A stretch of 64,000 bases of DNA from Todiramphus chloris collaris. Taxonomy: Eukaryota; Chordata; Aves; Coraciiformes; Alcedinidae. The DNA lies in NCBI GenBank assembly GCA_025345505.1, contig JANVCC010000049.1:7841568-7905567 (forward strand), written 5' to 3'. Under the pieces are notes generated by a model. That model was given only the letters and a program-made list of their open reading frames with translations. It searched no databases and was not told the DNA's origin. The translations under genes and the position numbers were made by a program. This document shows, one piece after another, positions 11,301 through 25,400 of this stretch (position 1 is the first letter of the stretch; every line of letters begins with the position of its first letter).

Positions 11301-13961
11301 CCCTCGAAACGCTCCAGACTATGCCCTAGTGATTTTTTCCTGACGTAGATGAACGTTTCATGGCAAGAAGTCTTCAAAGAAATGAAGACCATAAATACAC
11401 AGACAGAGGTGCTGAGCAGCACTGTGGCCTGCCAGGGGCTAGAAAGTACTCGGAAAGCTGGTTGTTTCTGGAAAGGGGAAGAAAGACTTTTTGCCCTCTG
11501 TTTCCCTCATGAGAAGGATGGTTTTGCAGTGAAGACACTTGTCCGAGGCAGGTGAGTTGTGCTGGTTTCTGGCCTTCCCTTGTGGTTCCCATGGGGAAAG
11601 TCTCTGCCTGGGTAGGTTGAATGAGTCTGGAGAAAGGACCATCTCTATGGGTTCTGTGACCCTAGTGTGGGCACAGCTTTCATGCTTCTCTACAGACAGT
11701 GGGACTTTGGGTCTTGGTGCTCGGCCATCACTTTGGACAGACAGGTTTTAAGCATCTTTCCTGCTGCCTTAGCAAGATACTTACCCTGCAGCCAAGGGCA
11801 CAAGCCCTCTCAGACCCTGTCCCCACTTACCCATGTTACCTACATATATCTGGGCATGGAAAGGACTGTTAGGGGTGCTGGGTGCTCCTGCCAGCTGTTG
11901 ACCTCCCAGCACCACCTCCATGCAAATCCTGACAGTCTGTGTCCCCTCTGTGCCCCCACACCTCTAGAGGCACAGCAGGGAGGCGAGGTGCTGCCTCCAA
12001 GCTCTTCATGCATCTGACACTTTTGCGCCCACACACCACCACTAGAATCAGTTAGGTTAAATGCAGAGGGGTCCTCCCTGCTTGCAACAGGGGACAGATT
12101 TCCTTTTCTTCATGGGAAGAGGACAAATCTGGGTTTCTGCTGGGGTGCAGAGGAGCAGACCTGCAAGGCTGCACTGCGAAGAGGGCTGGTCTGAAGGCAA
12201 CCATCAAGCCACCATGAGAAGCTGTTTTGAAAGTAGGACGCTAAAGGCGATGCTCTTATCAGATATGCAGGCAGCAAACAAAGGGTTGGATCCTGCTAGA
12301 AGCAGCAGGGTGCTGAGCCCGGTGCCACTCGCCAGCAGCCCGAGGAGAGGAGGGTACACAGCACCTTGCTGGGGATGCTCAGAGCGTTGCAGGATGGAGT
12401 CGCTTTTGCTATCTACCCGCTCGCTCGCATCCTGTCCTGTGCGGTTAGGGTGCTGGGAGCTGCAAATGCAAGAGCTGGTAACAAAGCCCAAGCGCCTCTG
12501 CAACCAAGTCAGGGTTTGACCTTGGCAGGTCACTGTGCACCTAAATATAGCAACCAAATAACAAGTGTGGGATGGCACCAGGGTCTTCATGGGCCGCAAT
12601 TCAGCATCTGGGCAGAGGACAGCCCAGGGCAGAGGCGCTGGCCGGTGCTTTGGAGCCATGCAACCTACCACTGTGCCAGGACTGCCACCCCTCTGTGATG
12701 AGGGGACCTTTGGGATGGAGCTGCCCATTCCAGGGCCAGGCCTCTAGTGTCATTTTTGCCTTCTAGAGGAGAGTCTGTCCCCTGGTATCCCTGTTCCCGG
12801 GTGCCTGCACCCCAAGGGCTGCCCACATGCCCTCACCATCCAAGAGCTGCCTCGCTGTTCAGTTCACCAGGCCTTCCCAACCCCCAAAGGAGCTTCCTCC
12901 TGACAGCAGCAAGGTGACCCCCTGTTGGGGATGCACCATGTTGAGTCTCAAAAGGGAGTCCCCTCGGCATCACTGGACTTTGGATCGGGTCCCTTGGGCT
13001 TGCAGCCTTGGGAAACCACCAAGCCACTGCTTTTATTCCTTTTCATCTCCAAATCAGCATTATCTTCAGAAAGGCCAGCCCTGGCCTCCTCACAGGTGTC
13101 TGGTTTGACTCCTACACACCATCCCTGCCACAGTAAGCTCGCTCACCCCAGGCAAGAAGCCGTTCTGTGGTGCACATGCCCCAGGACCCTTGGCACAGCC
13201 GAGGACCCTGAGGCCACGGAGGGGACCAGCGGCTGCTCCCTGCCATCCTTGCCCCATGCCTCAGCCCTCTGCTGCTCACTGCCATTTACTGGGGCTCTTC
13301 AGAGTTTCCTCTGAATTCAACACTCACATTTGGGGGAAGTGTCTACATGGGAAACAAAATGACATGAGAAGTTGTTACTTAATACTTTCCCCGAATCCTG
13401 AGTGTCAGGACTGAAAGGCAGCCAACGACGTGTGAAACCACAGCCATGAGCAGAGAGAGCAGCAGGCAGGTTTTGCACAGCTATGCCTGAGCTCCTGGCT
13501 GTTCCCAGCAGATGAAACCTTTTGAAAGCCATTCGTGAATAGCTGCTTCTCACTGTGTCTCCAAAATGAGAAGAACTTGTAGGTAACACCAGCAACCCTG
13601 AACCATCGCTGGCCCCACCGCACTCACCTTGCTGGGGAGGCTGGAGCCAGTGGCAGCCTTGCAGGGGCTCCTGGGTTCAGTGAGGAGGATGAGGAAAGGC
13701 TCTGGTTTTGGGTACCCAGTGTAAAACATCACTGGCGGGTTGGACAGCTTGTGCTGCAAACCAGGAAACTGAGAGTCGTTAGTCACTGCCACCCTGATGG
13801 GAGAAACTGGGTGGAAAATATGACAGCAGGGATCCTGGCAGGGGTTTGTCAGCAGGGAGGGCAGGCTGGCAGCTTCTCTTTAGGAAACCAGTGCCCCACA
13901 TCAGCGATCCAGCCCCTCACCATCCTGGCTGGTGGGGGAGCAAGGCCTTGGGAGCCACATT

Positions 13962-13983
13962 ACCCACCCCACCCCACCCCACC
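13962..13983. repeat. (CCCCA)n short tandem repeat
   Basis: Four units of the pentamer CCCCA or ACCCC, C-rich on the plus strand. Confidence 0.85.
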
Positions 13984-16019
13984 AGGTCCTGCAGCTTCTC
14001 CAGCTCAAGCCAGGAGTCAATACCAGTAGAACCAGATCTACCAGAAGGTGCTGACTGAGCTCTGGAGAAGGCAGAGCCCTGTTGTGCCATCTGCCACCGT
14101 TGCTGTTGAGAGCCAGGCAGCCCAGGAGGACAGAGATGCTGCAGGGTGTATGGTGGTGTTGGCCCCTGAGGGGCCACCTGTTGCCACCTCACTGCTTCAC
14201 ATGGATGGTGGGGATGGAGAGAAAGATTAAAAATCCTCAAAATCCACATTATCCCACGCCGGAGCCAGGGAGCCTCATGGTTACACATCCTTGACCTGCT
14301 GTAGGAACATGGGGGAGGGTAGCAGAAGAGGCAACAGAGCCTTGAGCAGAGAAGAACCTGGTACAGATGAGCAATGGAGAGAGGAGCCAGCACGAGAAGG
14401 AAGTGTCTGTCTGCAGGGGATAACTGCAGGGAAGGTGAAGTCTCACCTTCACCTGGTAATGAGCCCACCACTGAGAAATCAACAGGGTTTTCTTTCACCC
14501 CCCCAACCCCTCTGAACATAACCATACCCATCCAGTTGTGAACCCAAACTGGTACGGTTCCTCCAGCCAGATAACATCCAGGTGAGACAATGGGAAAATG
14601 TGATCCATCACTTGCATTCCTATTGACCTAGTTGTGGTATTTCCGCTGATCAGCAAATTGTCTCCACTTGTACTCAGTGCACAGAGCTTTGTTTACTGAC
14701 AAAATATCCGGTTGCCTGCCCCGGTGATCTGTCAAAGGCTGGGAGCATTTCTGAAGGCAGCAAGGTGAAAGCTGATGAGAAGAGAGTGATTTGGGTTTTT
14801 TTGGGTGCCCGCTGCGGTTTTGTGACTAGGTCTTTAAAACGTGCTGCTCACCCCGCGTTCTCTTTACACTTAACAAAAGCTGGGTGCTGTGCGGTACTAA
14901 GAACAATGCATTCAAAAAGAAGATTTTATTCTGAGTCACAAAAGGAGTTTGCCTGCGATGCCGTGGGAGGGATGAAGAAGGGAACCTATGAGAGAAACCT
15001 AAATGAAGTCCCTTCAGCACAGGGCCGTGGACAGAGGGGAAGCTTGAGCTTTTCCACCATTTCCATCCATTCCACATAAAGAAGCGCTTTGTCACTTTAG
15101 GTTTTTCCCTCTACTGCATCCTCTGAGCCCTCATGACTCTAGGAGAACCCTGTCACTGGAGAGGAAGAGAGAAGAGACACAGCCAGAACACCACAGAAAA
15201 CATCACCAGCATCCGGAGAAGGAAAGGTTGCGTTGCAGTTTCCGCTCTGGTTTTACCTTGGCGTGAATGAGAGAAAGCTCTTGGAGTCCAGAGCAGTGAG
15301 AAGCAGCCTCAGTGATAGATGAAGGTGTCAATACAATTTCTTCTCTGTGGAAGAAAAGAGCAGAAGATGGTGGCTGTAAAGACTATGGCGGTAAAGACGG
15401 GCTGCAGAGCCATCGCTTGCCAGAGCCCTCAGGCATGGAGACACCCATGTGGAGGTCAGTAAAAGTCCAGTGCTCCAGCAGAGGTGAACATGAGTTGTCC
15501 CAGGCTCCTGCTGTCCAGCAGGTAGATCAGAGCACATTTTCCCTAGAGATGTGAGAGGACATCTGCCCTTTCTCTACCACCCGCCAGAGCAATGGGAAAG
15601 AGCTGCAGGGGATGGCACTTGGGTGCTACTGTCCCTCTAAGCCACCCTGTTCCAAGGGCCATCATCACCTATGTCCCCTTTCCTCTGTCCCTCCTCACCT
15701 CCCTGCCTTGCTGTACCACCCACAGACACCCCAAGCCAGCCTTTCTCTAGGGTACCAAGGTGGTTGGAGAGCAGAGGAAGCCAGAGAAACAAGCTCCAGT
15801 GACCCCAGAGAGGACGGAGGGCCCCACAAGGCACGTGGCTCTGGTGCCACATCTGGGCTGCACATCGGGCAGCGATGCCAGCCTTCCCGTGCTGAGCCAC
15901 GGAGAGAACCTGGCCTCTAAACTGCTGACTCTGAGCTTCACTGAACCCGTGAAACCACAAACTGCACTAGAAACTTCTTGCTGTGATGGCTTCACCTACT
16001 TCTCCCAGCTTCCTAAAAA

Positions 16020-16400
16020 TAGAGCCTGGCACGGGGAGCCCCCCGGCCCCGGCTGTGCCAAACAAGCGCTCGCTGCCTGAGTCACAGCGGAAGGGAGCGG
16101 GAGCATCCCGCGTGTCCCCCCGCACTCCGCCGGCTGCCTGAAGCCGCTCGCCCGGGTACCGGCTGCGGGGGCCCGCCACCATCAAAGCCGCAGCGAAACA
16201 CCCCAGCGAGGCTCTGCCCTTTCATCTTGCCAAGGGAGAGAGCAGGAGAGGGGAAAAGCAAAACCCGTGGGAGGCCGTGGGGCTGCCGACACTGGCGGCT
16301 GCCTCCCACAGCTTGGCACCATGGGGTGGGTGGGGAGGGTCCCAGCATCGCCTTTGCATCGCCCCTTCCTCCCCTGCCCGCCCAGTCGGGACAGGACTGT
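16020..16400. promoter_or_regulatory. CpG-dense pocket with an AP-1 site
   Basis: This is a local GC- and CpG-rich block about 5 kb upstream of the CD40LG ATG, containing a perfect TGAGTCA (16078-16084). It could be an enhancer or an unannotated start site. Composition and one short motif are the only support. Confidence 0.25.
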
Positions 16401-19400
16401 ATGTTCTCCGTCTGCGTGGGGCTTGCAAACAAAACAGAAGCCCGAGGAGGAGAGCGGGGAGGCTGTCATTCCTCCCCACGCCGTGGGGCTGGGCCCCTGG
16501 CAGCTGCTGCACAGCTGTTCCAAGCCCTCGCTGAGCTCCATGGGGCCAAACCCAGCTTTGCCCCCGTCTCCCCCATACAAGGGTCCCCAGCCACACGAGT
16601 GGGACATACCCATAGCTCAGGGTTTGTGTCGTGCCCTAAGAAGGGTTTCACAGCTCTTGGCCAAAGCTCAGAAGGTGATGCCATGTGCAGTGCTGGGATG
16701 CATGGGAGCCTGAGGATTTTGGGTGGATTCTGTCACGGCGAGACACAACCCAGGTCAGCTGCCCTGCTGCACAGCCTTTTTCTCTCTAGCCAGAAGTTTC
16801 AGTGAGCCCTTGTGCTGGCTGAGCTCTGGTCTGGCCGTGCCTGGTTATCCCACCAGGGCTGTGTGGCACTGAAGCATCTCGTGACAAACCATCAGATCCT
16901 GATTGGACATTATCAAGAGATGGGCAATCTCCCAGTGTTGATTTGACAGCCACTGATTTAATCTTCTGCCTTTCTCTCCTGCATTAAACCACAATCCCCC
17001 TGCCAAGCCAATATTCATTCAAATTGCTCATCTTTTTCAAAACCTTACTCACACTGACCTCTGTTGCTGTTTATGCCGGGAGTGGAGAGATGCAGCAACA
17101 CACAAATTCAGCAAGAGAAGGCAAAAGAAGCAACTTTATTAATTTACAACGCCGTTTTCTATACCCTAGCCCCAGAGGGCGGTTGGTCAGTGATCACCCA
17201 TCTCCTAGGGTGAGTGGCTAAAGTCCTGTAACACCCATTTCAAAATATTTTTCCAATGTACCATAAACAGAACTTAGCAAAACACCAGGTGTTGGTCCAG
17301 CTTACAAAAAACATCCTACTGTTTTTAATGACTTGTGTGAGAAAGGCAGGACTCTCACCGAATGTTGTGAGAACCTGAGAAAATCCCTCTGCTAGCAGCT
17401 TTTCAGCATCCACAGACTTCCATAAAGTTTTCGTCATAGGGCTTTCTTCACCCCTATGAGAACCACTTCCATGGCTCTTTATTGCATCCCCTTTTGGCCT
17501 TCGCTGTCATTTCTCTCCTCTCTCTCTGTCAACCTTTGAAACCCCTGGGATGCTGTGCTGATCCTGACCTCAGGATCACTGGGGTCCCCTTGGGGTCATG
17601 CACAGCCCCAGGTGAGCAAGAATGATGCTGCTGGCAATGGCAGGAGCTCAGCCAGCCAGGGTGAGCAGCCAAAAGGGTGAGGGGCAGACAAGGAGCACTG
17701 CTCTGACCTGAGGACTTTGGGGAGAAACTCCTCAGCCCCTGCCTGGGACTAATCATCCTCATGGAGAAGGCAGCGCCTGGGAGCAGGAGGGATCTGTGCT
17801 TGGGTGGAAAGCCACACGTAGCCATGCTCTCTAGTGACACTCGATTGGAGAGCCCAACCAAGGCGATGCTCACACAGTTGGAGGCAGCAAAACCAATCTA
17901 GAACGACTTGCAAAGCGACGCAAAGGCAGAGCAGTGTCACCTTCAATGGCATGCAATAGATACTGCAATGGTAACCCACAGCCCTTTCCGTGGTGCTCTG
18001 AGCCAAGCACGTAGGCGGCACGAGGAGCCCTCTCCCTGCACGGTGCCAGCCCTGCATGAGGGTGTGAATGCTTGCCCTGACCCGCTGCTTTGCAGCAGCC
18101 CCAGCCCCAGCTTGCTACTGGGCCATGGTCCAGGTAATGGGGTGTTATCTTGGTAACAAATCCATCATAAAAGCCCTGTGAGGCTGCAAGAGACACAGCA
18201 GACGGCAGACACTAAACCAGCTCTGCCATGTAGTGACTCCTCTGCCTCCCCTCCCTGCCCTGTCCATCCCTCCACACACAGGAGCTTGCTGGGTTGTGAT
18301 GCCGCAGGTGATGCCAGGGGAGCCCGGGAGCCAAGCACACAGGCAGCCTCACCTCCCCAACACCCTGGGGATGTGGGCATGGCTGGGGCTGGTCCTCAGG
18401 CCATGGAGCAAAGGGCTTTGTGGGGAGAACAAACTAAAGCTGCAAAAGCTGCTGCTGACATAATAACATTCGTAGTGCTCAGGCCAAGTTGTTCCACAAA
18501 TAAATACTTAATTTTCCCAAGACAGATGTTTCTTTTTCAACAGAGGTGCCCATGGGAAAAGGCTGTGTTGCAGCTTGAGTTCTTCTGCCCACTTGTACAC
18601 CATTTCCATCACAGCCAGACACGCTTGTCACCAGGAAAACCTGCTCTGAATTTTTTTTTGTCACCTCCCAGAGAGATGCAGGTCTCCAAACACCCAGCTG
18701 AGCTGCCTGTGCGAAGCATCCTTTCTGCAAATGGTGCTGCACACTCAGAACCGAGGAATGTGGTTAACAGATGTGGTCATGAGTAGTGCCTGGTGATGGT
18801 ATGCCACTGGATAAGTCAGCTGCAGCATTCCCCCCTGACATTTGCAGCCTAGAGAAGAGGCATTTCCAAGAAGTAGCTTCATCCTGAGTGAATCACAGCC
18901 CTGACATGCAAGCAAGGACATCTCTTATCCTTCCAGGAACATGACAGCAGAAGATGCTGCAGCCCCAGCTTCTGCATCCCACTGATTCTGGAAGCAAATC
19001 CACTGCAGTTTCTAGGTACAAGTCACTGTTACTGGCAGACACACAGCACTTCTGGGAGCTTGCAGCCTGCAGCCTGTTTGCAGTGTGTCAAGAGACCTCA
19101 GCTCATCTCACATTTACCACAGGGGCCAGGTATACACCCAGACGGCTCCCGCAGGGTGCCTGCCGTGCTAGGGACCCCACACCCAGCCCCAGCCCCTCTT
19201 GCACAGCTGCTTTGGGATGTGGGAGCTCTGCTTTGGTTCCTGCCACACCACACTTGGGCTGTGATGGGCTGGTGGCTGGAAACCCTGCGGGAAGCACGCT
19301 GAGTGTCAGCTGTCTTCATCCTGCCCAGAGGTTTCCCATAAGGTGTGGACAAAGCTCCAGTAGAGCTATGGAAAAATGTGGCTTGTTCAAGGATTTTGGT

Positions 19401-22400
19401 TACGGAGGGGATGGGCCTAAAACCACAAAATTAAGGTGATTATCCACATGCAGATCCCCCAGGATCAAGTCACACAAGCAGAATAAGCTTTGTCTAGAGA
19501 AGACTCCTCCAAACCTATCTTATGTATAATAAATCAGACAGAGAGCTACGCACCTCATGGGTGGGTGCTAGTTATGACCCCAGGGGACAGCTTGTGACAT
19601 CAAATTGCAGAGCCATAGGATTTCAGCTTCCCTGTTGATGTCCAGGCTCAGCTAGAAACCCAGGCAGCCATTCCCACCTCCCCTTGGACCCCACCTCTGC
19701 CACCACAACAGCTGATGAGAGCTGGACTGGGGCTATGCAAACGCTGCTCAGGGGACATCTTTTTATTTCCAGAGCAGCTCCTCATAAGCCCAGGCTGGGG
19801 GGACACACACTTCTCCTCACTCGCTTGATTGAGTCACCAAACCCCAGAAGCTGTAATTCCCTCTTAGCAGAAAAGGAACCTTTATCTTACAGTGGAAAAA
19901 CTGGCCCAAAAAACCCCCTGCTCACCTGGAGGGAACTATTACACAGATAGGATGCGGTCGGAGAGGTTTGCGTGATGAAATGGCCAGTTGCTGCAAAACA
20001 CAGTGAAAAAAAACCCCCAAGCACCCTGTTCAAGGAAAACACCCAAATAGCACTAACCATAAGGACAGAAAAAAGGACCATTTCCCCCAGTATTCAGGGA
20101 GGGGAAGACTAATGTGCAGCTGTCAAGAAACTGGCTCCATTTTGCTGAGCCACAAGAAAACCTACCCACGAAACTGTTGACTGTTGCCGGCCGCGTGACA
20201 GTAAGTTGGGGAACGGTACTGAAAACAGGGCTAAGTGGTTTGAGAGAAAGGAAAGCAAACCCAGAGGACATCCCAGGCAGCTCCCTCAGCATCAGCCTCC
20301 CCATGCTCTGCTGCAGGCTGGGATGTGGATCCTGTTACCTTCACCACCTGGGCATATAAGTGGAGAGATCTGGAAGGCAGGACTCCAGTTTTCTCTTGCT
20401 GCCTGTGTCTGGTTGCTTATGGTAGCTTAGACAAGTCAACTGGTTTCAATTTCATCACTGGTAAAGTGAGACAACTCTGTTGCTGGGAACAATAAAGATC
20501 CAGAGATGGAAAGAGCAAAATATATTCAGTGGATACAGGAAAAAAAAAATCACTATGCCAACTCTAATCTTCACAGCACTGTTTTTTCAGTGGCTTGTGA
20601 GGTGAGGCTGCAGGACTAACACATCCCTTTTCTTCCCCAAATTGAGTCTGTTTTGCCTGTGGTAGTAACTGGTAAGTGATCCTTACCTTGACCCCTGAGC
20701 TTTTCCATCTTACCTTCTCTCTGTGTCTTGTTGAGGAGGGGGAGTGAGAGAGCAGCTGATTGAGCTTCTGGCAGTCAGCCAAGGTCAACACTTCACAAGT
20801 TCCCAGCCCTCCCACAACCCCATTCCCTTCTCATTCTGCAATGCAGTTCCTGAGGAGCATCACTGCCCTTCTGGCTTACTGACCAGTGAATGGGCAGTGA
20901 CCTTCCCGACTGATTCTCCAAGAGCTGCTCTGAATGCCTCCAGCCAAGGTTTACAGGTGCTACACTGAGTCTCAGTGCTGCCACACACATGCCTCCCAGC
21001 TCTACCTACAGCCCCCCCAGACTGTGAAGGTGGGTGGCAGTGCCACACGATGCAGAGACGGTGTCTAAGTGACAGCCTGGATTTGGTGCAGGAAGGTGAA
21101 TTTCCTGAGGCTGGTGAAAGCAGACCCTGCAGCCTCTGGGGCAGTCCTCAGGGTCTTTCAAAAGGGGACTCAGTCTTTTTTCTTTAGTTTTGCAAAGCAA
21201 GAGCATCAATGGAAGTGAAAGTAGGTTCACACCACAGAGCCCACCCATGAAAAACTACAGTGAACCACAAAACCAGGCAATTGCACAATCTTCTTCTAAT
21301 GTTTACCAGGTTTGTTTTCTGAACACTAGCTGCTGCTGAAAACATCCTCAGAAGAATTTAGTGGTGAAATGACCTCTTGGTCTGCTATTGCCAGAAAAAC
21401 CACTGAGCTTGCCCTAGAGGGTAGAAGCACGTGATTTGGATCTCTAAGAATGAGCCCTGGTCTTCAAATAATCCTGCAAGTGTTTTGTGTCATCCTCCTT
21501 CACATACCTCAGAGGGAGAAGATGTAAAGCAAGTTCTCCTTCCTGCATGGCAAGGATGGATGGGCATCTCCCAGATGGATGGAGCTTGGGGTTCATGGTG
21601 CCTGAAAGAACCCTATGGAAAGGCCATATCTGATTACCACTAGACAATGGAGCTCTCTTAGACCTAAATATGTCCTTTTAGCCCACTTCAAAAGCTACCA
21701 AACACTGTCCCTGCTGAAATCCAGGCCAAGTTCTCCAGGTTCTTTGCAGGAGAAGGAACACTAGTGTCTGTGGCTGCAAAGCTCCTAAAACAACTAGCTG
21801 CTTTTATTAAAAACCCCACTGAAGTGAAGCTGCAGTACCCTCTCTGAAGAATGAGGTGTCAGAGAGGGATAACACCAAAATACTCTGCAGCAACTGATTC
21901 CTTCCACTGAGTGTATTTCCAAAACCTGTGAGAAATCCCTCACCAGCTGCATGTAAGGACTCAGGGGAAGGACAATCTCCAGCCCCTTTGCACGGGTGGA
22001 GCCATGCCTTCCCCTTCTCAAATGGCACAGGAGCAGCAACATGGCCTGGAGGATCACGGGATGTCTGAAGCATCTTCTCCCATGTCCTCCTCATAGCCTG
22101 GGGATAACTGTTGTTCATGGGATGGGTCAACTTTCTCTTCCTGCCCAGAAGGAGGAGGAAATTTCTTCCTAAGAGCCACCACTACAGCCCTTTGCAATGT
22201 GGTGGCTTTCTGGTGGGTGGCAAGGTGCCAGCAAGTCATTCATAAAATGATGCCTCAGGTAGAAAAAAGGCCAGAGCTCTGCATGGGAAATGAAATGCTC
22301 TTGAAATTACATAGCTGTCCTGGGGATATTAACATACAAAATTAATGAAGAGCCCTTAAGAGTTTCATACAGTCCAGCATGCAGCCTCGGTGAACACCAA

Positions 22401-25400
22401 GCTCAGCAGCTCTGGGGTGTGATTATGGCCAAGGAAGCAGTCAGCAAACGTGACTCCTGAATTGCTGTGTCCCTACAGGGCTCAGTGGTGGCAGGACAGA
22501 AAGTCTCACCTGGACTGGCAGCACACTGACCAGCTGGTTTTGGTTCCCACACACAGCATTTGGGGTTGCATGGTGCCCAGCACACACCCTTACATGGGTT
22601 GAGGGCTGGATTATGATGCCAGCCCAGTCAAGCTGGAGCTCAGGAGACCCTGGGCATAAAAGCCATCCTACATTAGGAGTGACAACCCAGTGCCCATCTC
22701 CAACAGTAGCTGATAGCCAAAGAAATTAAGGACCCACCTTGTGCTCATCAAAGCTTTTTTGTAAGCTCCTACACTGGGGGTTGCATCTAGAGAGATGCAT
22801 TTAGGAGAGACCTGTGCATACTGCTGTCCTCACGGGGTCCCTGGGCTGGGAGAACCACAGTTCACACACTACAACAAAAGCACTTGCTTTCCCTCATTTC
22901 ACCCACCTGCCTGATCCTTGCCGAGCTGCTCTGCAGTTTTCTTTTCCTTAGCAGTGGGAATTCACTGCTTTTACCCATCTAATAGAGCAATGTAGCACTT
23001 CATCAAGCTAAAACCTGGGAGAAGTTTGATTCCCACACCGCACCATTTGACAGCGCCTCTGGGACACAGTGCAGCTCCTCAGGAAGCAGTGGGAGCTGTG
23101 GGAGTCAGGACCTTGGGAAGAAGAGCTGGATTGCACACGGTCTGTTACTGCCTCCTTTCGAGGACTAAGGCTTGTGCAAAGCACTGAGCCCGAGGCACCC
23201 GTCAGCTTTGCATTGCAGGTGGCTTTTCCAGATAGCTTCTTGTTTTACCACCAGGTTAATAGGTAGTGTTTGTATTCATTGTCTCAATCCCTTTCTTATT
23301 TTTGTGTCTTTTGCTGGCTATACAGCAAATGTGATGTTCAAAGACTGTAGCAGGAGCTGCACCACGTGTCTACCACAAGCACCCGTAACACGATGAATCC
23401 ACTCACAAAACAGGGGCAAACTTCATTGCCTGTGTGCAAACACATTGGACATCCTCAGGCGTGCAAAGTGCCTCCAACAGCATTAATAATCTCCAAGTGC
23501 TCTAGCAGCACATGCAAAAGCAGCTGGAGGTGACCCTTGTTTGGACTGGCCCTGCCATCCTTCCATCGCAGCAGCAGAAGCAACACAGTGCAGGAGATGA
23601 AAAGAAATACGCTGCAAAAGGGAAGGGAGTTGCAGCATTTGCCTGAGCCAAGGATGCAGGGGACTGTGCATGGGTAGTGAAAACCTGCTGCAGCCAAAAT
23701 ATGCGTGTAAGGAGGGGAGACCAAGCAGCTCTCCTGATCAAGCCATACTGACACAACTGGAATCCCCAATTTAGGAAGGAATCAGTGTATACCTCAGGAA
23801 GAAGTGATGCTCATCCTCTGACATGCAAGGCACAAACCCTGCACACCGCGGAGCGTCACTGCAGGCTGAGTGACCACAGGCAGAAATGTAGGGTTTTTTT
23901 CAAAGAGATCAGATAGGAATATATACATTTTTTTAAAGAGAGCTTTGAGGAGGTCCAAGCTCTGAACCAGGCCCTGAAAAGAAACAAAGAATAACGATTC
24001 GAGTTTATCCACGGAGTAAGTGGCAGCATCAAGCTTTCAGGAAATGCAGGACCGGGCTCATTTCCTACATGGGAAATAACAATTTCTTCTTTCATGCCAT
24101 AAAGGCTTCAGACTCTCAGTATTTTTACCATATGTCAGATGACTGAAATAATGCTACTTGAGTTTACAGCCACCAAAGAATTAGACTGAAGTCACTGAAT
24201 CTGTTGTTTTGGCTGAGGTTTCAGAAGGTCTTATAGAGAGGTACAGAAACAAACCAAACCCAAATACTATCTTGCAAGAAGGGCTCTTGGTTTCACATCC
24301 AACCACATTTGGTCAGTGAAAACCTGAGCAGTGCCAGTTTATCAATCAGCTGCATGATTTACCCAAACCTACGTCTGAATGATCATAAATCATGAAGGTA
24401 GCTGTCAGCTGGGAGGCAGTGATCTGAACACACATCAAGAGCCAACGTAACGGCTTAAACAATCCTGCTAATGCATAGAAGGATTTGACTCATCTAATTG
24501 CCTAAATCAAGCCAAAATACAACTAATAACACCCTTATATACAAAGAATATGACACAAATAATACGCCAACAGAAATAGATGTTTAACACAAAGAAGTTA
24601 AACTGGTTCTGTGGCAGATGCTCGTTTACATATGTATTGATTTAATTACAGATTTCTCTCCTTCCTCTCAAGACTGCTATAAAAGATTCCAACCACGATC
24701 CCAGAATGGCTCAAACTGAGCCAGATTGACTGGATGCAGTAATTTTTTCCTTTGGTGGTGCCTGCAGAGATGTGCAACATTTCTGCTCTTATTGACATAA
24801 ACAAAGTCAGAGGCTCAGGCTGATCTGCCACGGCTTAAACTCCCGATGCACCACTGCACGTGGGGAAGTTTCTGTATGTTTTCATAAGGTTTAAAGCCAG
24901 AATCAGGGTTTTCAGTCCCCATTAAAGCAAACTTCTGTGCACGTTGCAGCTAAGTACATGAGAGGTGAGGATGGATATTCACAGGGCAATAAACCTGGCT
25001 CTAAGGTCACACACTGCCCAGTATGTAAAGCCATGGAAAGCATTTTTCCCAGGCAAGGAGGAACACTAGAGAAGGTTGAGACTTCCCTGAAACCTCTCCC
25101 TTCCCAAGTGTTTCTGCATGGATATGGGCAGCAGATCTCATTAGTCACTGTTACACGGTTGTTTTGTGCCATACAGCATGTCAGCATGGGAAACCTGCCT
25201 GGATTCAGAGCAGCCTGGCAGGCTGCTGCAGCCCAGGCAGCACCAGGGCCCTGCGGGGTGATGTCAGAGCTGCTTCTCAAACTGTTAGTTCTCACCAGTA
25301 TCCACAGGCTGTTTTCCTGGGTAAGCAAGAAAAACTTAAATTAAAAAAACTTAAATTTAAAAAAAAACCCCACTGCTGTTTGGGACACAACCGCCTGTGG

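Noticed and set aside
13917-14531. 204-codon minus-strand ORF
   Set aside because: It has no recognisable domain, crosses a CCCCA microsatellite and has overlapping plus-strand ORFs.
16227-16805. 192-codon plus-strand ORF over the CpG pocket
   Set aside because: It has low-complexity composition from GC-rich sequence, with equally long frames on the opposite strand.
23455-23769. 104-codon ORF with a hydrophobic stretch that looks like a type II membrane anchor
   Set aside because: A single hydrophobic run is not enough: there is no downstream TNF-like domain, and frames overlapping it on the same strand are equally open.
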